NCBI GenBank assembly: GCA_017161075.1
Contig: CP046174.1
Coordinates: forward strand, 2,418,001 to 2,482,000
Length of the DNA: 64,000 nucleotides
Direction of reading: 5' to 3'
Source of the DNA: Erysipelotrichaceae bacterium 66202529
GTDB taxonomy: Bacteria > Bacillota_I > Bacilli_A > Erysipelotrichales > Erysipelotrichaceae
The notes under the pieces are model-generated. The model made no database searches. It worked only from the letters and a program-made list of their open reading frames with translations, and was not told where the DNA came from. A program made the translations under genes and the position numbers. Shown piece after piece: positions 61,166-64,000 of this stretch. Every line of letters starts with the position of its first letter. Within the stretch, counting starts at the first letter, position 1.

Positions 61166-61756
61166 CTACATCGTCTCCATAACGATATCCTTCAGCTTCA
61201 GGAAATAATCAACACCGCTCGCCACCGAAACCGCTACGGCTGCATAAAACAGAAGATCCGCAACCGGAAGTGATACAAGCGCAAATGGCAGATTATTCAA
61301 CAGCAGAAAGATAATGGCAAACATCTGCAGCACAGTCTTGGCCTTTCCCATCATTCCGGCAGCCACAACCTTGCCCTTCGCACTGGCATTCATACGAAGA
61401 CCGTCCACAATCATATCGCGCCAGATCATAAGCAGCACGAATAAGGCAGGTACCACACCATCAACCGCAAACAGGATAAACATCGTATTTACCAGCAGCT
61501 TATCCGCAATCGGATCGATAAATTTTCCAAAGGAGGTAATCAGATTGTACTTTCTTGCAATATGTCCGTCCAGATAGTCCGTAAAGCTGGCAAGTGCAAA
61601 CAAAACCAGAACAAGCAATGCCGTCATACTGACAGCGATATGCTGACCGTTCACATCCACGCCAAAGGCTTCCCGCATATCGGTAAACAGATAGATACAG
61701 GCAATCACCGGTACCAGAATGATGCGGAACAATGACAGCTTATTTGGAAGATTCAT
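61166..61756 (-). CDS. pgsA: CDP-diacylglycerol-glycerol-3-phosphate 3-phosphatidyltransferase
   Basis: A 196-residue membrane enzyme making phosphatidylglycerophosphate. The CDP-alcohol motif is complete: DYLDGHIARKYNLITSFGKF then IDPIADK (D-x2-DG-x2-AR-x8-G-x3-D-x3-D). Four or more membrane segments surround it. AGGTGACAG fixes the start at 61756, inside the last 17 bases of the RodZ-like gene, so both are coupled. It uses CDP-DAG from CdsA, also in this window. Confidence 0.95.
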   Translation of the reverse strand: MNLPNKLSLFRIILVPVIACIYLFTDMREAFGVDVNGQHIAVSMTALLVLVLFALASFTDYLDGHIARKYNLITSFGKFIDPIADKLLVNTMFILFAVDGVVPALFVLLMIWRDMIVDGLRMNASAKGKVVAAGMMGKAKTVLQMFAIIFLLLNNLPFALVSLPVADLLFYAAVAVSVASGVDYFLKLKDIVMETM

Positions 61757-62684
61757 CGCTGTCACCTGCAATCGTAAACTCCAGTGTGATTGCACCGCTG
61801 GAATTCACAATGGAATCATCCAGCTTCACATTTTTATCGTTGATTTTCAACTGTGTATTGTACATATAGCCAACATAAAGCTCCAGCTTCATTCCCTTTT
61901 TCACCGGTACGCTTCCCTTGGCAGAGGACTGGTAATCATATACCTGTGCCTTTGGCTCATCCAGCACCTTGCCATCCACGCTTGCACTAAAGCCGGAAGA
62001 ACTTCCCGCAAAGGTAACCTCAAACTTCAGCTCGTCTCCATCCTTCAGATTTTCGATGGTATAATGCGTCGCATCCGTTTTGGAAATACTGATTTCCTTT
62101 TGTTCTTCCTTCTGCTGCTCTTCTTCCTTTTCTTTTTCACTGCTGCTTGGATAATTGTTTTCTCCGTTTTCCGTCTGCTGCGGAGCCGTCGGCTGCGCAT
62201 TGTTCGCTGTCTTGCCCTTTCCGGCATCCGACTTCAGAAAGACAACAAAGGCAAACATGATAACAATGGCAACCACTGCCACAATGGCAATCAGGGATAC
62301 CAGCGACATATCCGGCTTGCGGAACCGTCGCTTCTGCCGCGTTTTCACATTCGCTGTTGTAACCTTACTCAGCTTTTCTGACTTCGCTACATTTTTTTCG
62401 ATTTCCTCATGATTCAGCTGCGTTGAGGTTGTAAAGGTCATCGTATAATCATTGACATCCTTGCGAAGCTCATCCTTAATATCGTCAAAATCAATCCCCA
62501 GCACATCGCAATAGGATTTCACAAAGAAGCGCAGATAGGACAGATCATCATGAAAAAAGCTGATGTCTCCCTCCTCCAGCGCTTTTATATGTTTCTGAGT
62601 CAGGCGTGTCTGATCGCTTACTTCTTCGATTGTCAGCCCCAGCTCTAGTCTCTTTTCTTTTAACAGTCTACCGATTTCTTCCAT
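61740..62684 (-). CDS. RodZ-like membrane protein with N-terminal HTH
   Basis: A 314-residue protein. The N-terminal helix-turn-helix (LLKEKRLELGLTIEEVSDQT to about residue 75) is of the XRE-like RodZ type. One membrane helix (about 129-152) is followed by a Gln/Glu/Lys-rich spacer (170-200) and a C-terminal beta domain (DUF4115-like, IENLKDGDELKFEVTFAGSS). RodZ links MreB to the wall machinery; the B. subtilis homologue YmfM lies at the same place before pgsA. GAGGTG precedes the ATG. Confidence 0.88.
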   Translation of the reverse strand: MEEIGRLLKEKRLELGLTIEEVSDQTRLTQKHIKALEEGDISFFHDDLSYLRFFVKSYCDVLGIDFDDIKDELRKDVNDYTMTFTTSTQLNHEEIEKNVAKSEKLSKVTTANVKTRQKRRFRKPDMSLVSLIAIVAVVAIVIMFAFVVFLKSDAGKGKTANNAQPTAPQQTENGENNYPSSSEKEKEEEQQKEEQKEISISKTDATHYTIENLKDGDELKFEVTFAGSSSGFSASVDGKVLDEPKAQVYDYQSSAKGSVPVKKGMKLELYVGYMYNTQLKINDKNVKLDDSIVNSSGAITLEFTIAGDSDESSK

Positions 62685-62734
62685 AGAGCACCTCTTTATT
62701 TACGTTTACTTGTCACATATCAGTATGAACAGAT

Positions 62735-62763
62735 TCTATAATCCCTATTATTATATCAGTCAA
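62735..62763 (-). promoter_or_regulatory. Promoter of the rodZ-like/pgsA/cinA/recA operon
   Basis: On the minus strand TTGACT (62763-62758), 17 bases, TATAGA (62740-62735). Confidence 0.65.
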
Positions 62764-62860
62764 ATTCTTTTATGTAAATGAATCGTTCACAAAATTCGTC
62801 TTTCACTTTTTTATCCCATAAATCCTGCTTTTCCAAACCCGGTTATCCTGTAAAATTATG

Positions 62861-62886
62861 AAAAAGCGAAGGACAAGCGCCTTCGC
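62861..62886 (-). terminator. Intrinsic terminator of rnpB
   Basis: Minus-strand GCGAAGG, seven bases, CCTTCGC, then TTTTTC, directly at the 3' end of RNase P RNA. Confidence 0.88.
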
Positions 62887-62889
62887 TGA

Positions 62890-63246
62890 TTGCTTCCACT
62901 GCATAAGCCATGTTCTGTACTCCGTAAGGAGTGGCAGTCATTTATCTACGTGACAACACGTTCCGACCACTGGCTTCGTTTCGCCGTGATCAGATTCCCC
63001 TACCAAATTTGGGTTTCTCGCTTGCGGGGTTTACCCGTTCCATCTTTCCGGTTTCCCGGAAAGCTCGTCTCTGTGGCACTTTTAAAGGAGTCCGCCATAG
63101 CTTTCGCCACAGGCCTTCTCCAGCCGTCAGCTTACGCTGCCTGGATTTATCGTTTCATCCAGCACAAACACTACATTCGTCACAGAATGTGCGAGCATGG
63201 ACTTTCCTCTGACCTTATGGCCAGCGACTGCCGCAGAAGAAGCAGT
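62890..63246 (-). ncRNA. rnpB: RNase P RNA
   Basis: The catalytic RNA that trims tRNA 5' ends, about 357 bases. Near the 5' end the universal GAGGAAAGTCCATGCTCGCAC is present. Near the 3' end ACAGAACATGGCTTATG forms the other half of P4. The helix P1 pairs 63246-63233 with 62902-62891 (TGCTTC...GAAGCA). The middle shows typical GAAA-loop and GGTAAACCC elements, which suits the B (Bacillus) class. Its 5' end touches the stop codon of gpsB, so the promoter must lie in gpsB or the RNA is cut from a longer transcript. gpsB-rnpB is adjacent in B. subtilis too. Confidence 0.95.
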
Positions 63247-63570
63247 TTATTTTTTACTGGCAAATACCGCGTTTTCCAGACGGGTCAGACGCTTCAGAAT
63301 ATCCACATTGCCGCCTGTGGCATTGCTTTCCTCCTGAACAGCCCCCTGCTTCCCTTCCAGCTCAATGATTTTTGCCTTCATGGCAGCGACCTGCTTTTCA
63401 TACTCCTGCAGACGCTCTCCCAGATTCTCAATCATGGCATCATATTCCTGATAGTCATTGATGACAAGATCCAGAAACTCATCCACTTCCACAGATGAAT
63501 AGCCCTTGAAATCTATATTAAACTGTTTATTCAATACATCTTCCACTTTTAACTTGAATCTTTTTTCCAT
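63247..63570 (-). CDS. gpsB: Cell division protein GpsB (DivIVA-domain)
   Basis: A 107-residue coiled-coil adaptor that shuttles PBPs between division and side-wall sites. The DivIVA-like N-terminus (FKLKVEDVLNKQFNIDFKGY, SSVEVDEFLDLVINDYQEYD) is followed by a coiled coil (45-75) and a short C-terminal helix (VDILKRLTRLENAVFASKK) that forms the trimer in the family. GAAGGTG fixes the start at 63570. Its stop lies against rnpB. The next gene across is a possible PBP, the known partner. Confidence 0.93.
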   Translation of the reverse strand: MEKRFKLKVEDVLNKQFNIDFKGYSSVEVDEFLDLVINDYQEYDAMIENLGERLQEYEKQVAAMKAKIIELEGKQGAVQEESNATGGNVDILKRLTRLENAVFASKK

Positions 63571-63886
63571 GAATTTCACCTTCCACCTACATAGTTTCTC
63601 AGAATTTCTAAAAAAAAGCAAGGGAAATTTGCACAATCGCACGCTTTCCTATCGTTCGACAATCGCACATATTATTATAAGGTTGTCTTTGGTACACTAT
63701 GCAGACATAGGACGATGTGAATTCTATGTGAAAATTCAAACGATTTTCTTAAAGCAGTGGAAATCGTTTGTAAAATTGTTTATAGTAGATTATGATATAG
63801 GATGTGTAAATACACAATCATAACTTTAATTATCAGACACGTTTTCTTTCGCGTGCAAGCGATACGACTAAGGAGGAATCATCATT
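63571..63886. promoter_or_regulatory. Divergent control region between gpsB and the right-edge gene
   Basis: Contains: a direct repeat ACAATCGCAC at 63633-63642 and 63659-63668; a TATAAT box for gpsB at 63679-63674 (minus); an inverted repeat CAAACGATTT/AAATCGTTTG at 63737-63746 and 63761-63770; and a promoter TTGTAA-17-TATGAT at 63768-63796 for the plus-strand gene. The inverted repeat reaches into the -35. Confidence 0.55.
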
Positions 63887-64000
63887 ATGGATAAGAAGCA
63901 ACAGCCAAAAGCAGGCCGTAAGAAATCAGGCCAGGGTGGCGGAAGGATTTTCCGCAGCATTGTCATCGTTTTTCTAGCACTGGTACTGGTTGGAGGTGTT
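63887..64000 (+). CDS. N-terminus of a membrane protein, possibly class A penicillin-binding protein
   Basis: The first 38 codons of a protein cut by the right edge. A basic, Gly/Gln/Lys-rich start (MDKKQQPKAGRKKSGQGGGR) is followed by the beginning of a membrane helix (IFRSIVIVFLALVLVGGV). This is how class A PBPs and some LytR-type proteins begin. AAGGAGG lies about ten bases before the ATG. The neighbour gpsB favours a PBP1-type protein, since ponA partners GpsB in Firmicutes. Too little is present to be sure. Confidence 0.5.
   Translation, partial: MDKKQQPKAGRKKSGQGGGRIFRSIVIVFLALVLVGGV

Overview
The window reads as a stretch of core chromosome from an endospore-forming Firmicute. Sporulation and germination genes (spoIIP, gpr, a spore-protein-like gene), strong AGGAGG ribosome binding sites, many intrinsic terminators with T-runs, and Firmicutes gene neighbourhoods (rpsP-khpA-rimM-trmD, rpsB-tsf-pyrH-frr-uppS-cdsA-dxr-rseP, pgsA-cinA-recA-rny-ymdB-miaB, gpsB-rnpB) all point that way. 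Moderate GC content and protein flavour suggest an Erysipelotrichia-type bacterium such as the [Clostridium] innocuum group. That placement is inference; no 16S gene is present. Almost all genes lie on the minus strand. The plus-strand exceptions are a small XRE regulator, rpsT, a transglutaminase-like lipoprotein, a nitroreductase, rpsD and the gene entering at the right edge.

Layout. 1-5.6 kb: small regulators, fmt, an unknown gene behind spoIIP, spoIIP, gpr diverging from rpsT, and a lipoprotein. 5.6-13 kb: membrane and isoprenoid synthesis (rseP, dxr, cdsA, uppS) fed by the translation cluster frr, pyrH, tsf, rpsB. 13-20 kb: xerC, trmFO, topA, dprA and an SPFH/NfeD membrane pair. 20-26.4 kb: rnhB, rbgA, two type I signal peptidases, rplS, a frameshifted uracil-DNA glycosylase-like gene, trmD, rimM, khpA, rpsP. 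26.5-32.8 kb: GNAT protein with a short leader unit, ECF sigma/anti-sigma pair, VanH-like dehydrogenase, ffh, rlmA. 32.9-38 kb: nitroreductase, a spore-protein-like gene, thiI with its cysteine desulfurase, ezrA. 38-40.2 kb: the only accessory-looking area, a gene-poor 1.3 kb followed by an Rpn-type PD-(D/E)XK gene broken by an amber codon. 40.4-49.7 kb: rpsD with leader, tail-less ssb, two M16 peptidase paralogues, and a BMP/Nup nucleoside ABC transporter. 49.8-64 kb: ftsK/spoIIIE, an RNase J2-like protein, a 53-residue membrane protein, miaB, ferredoxin, ymdB, rny, recA, cinA, pgsA, a RodZ-like protein, rnpB, gpsB and the start of a membrane protein that may be a class A PBP.

No CRISPR array, prophage, tRNA, rRNA or intact insertion sequence was seen. 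No clear undescribed multigene system stands out. The better leads are small or regulatory: a forespore-type promoter in front of a spore-protein-like gene, a hairpin/19-codon ORF/terminator unit ahead of a GNAT gene, a 53-residue membrane protein behind a near-consensus promoter, an ECF promoter in front of its own sigma gene, a terminator between khpA and rimM, seven terminators built into stop codons, a metal-site-depleted RNase J paralogue, and two freshly broken genes.
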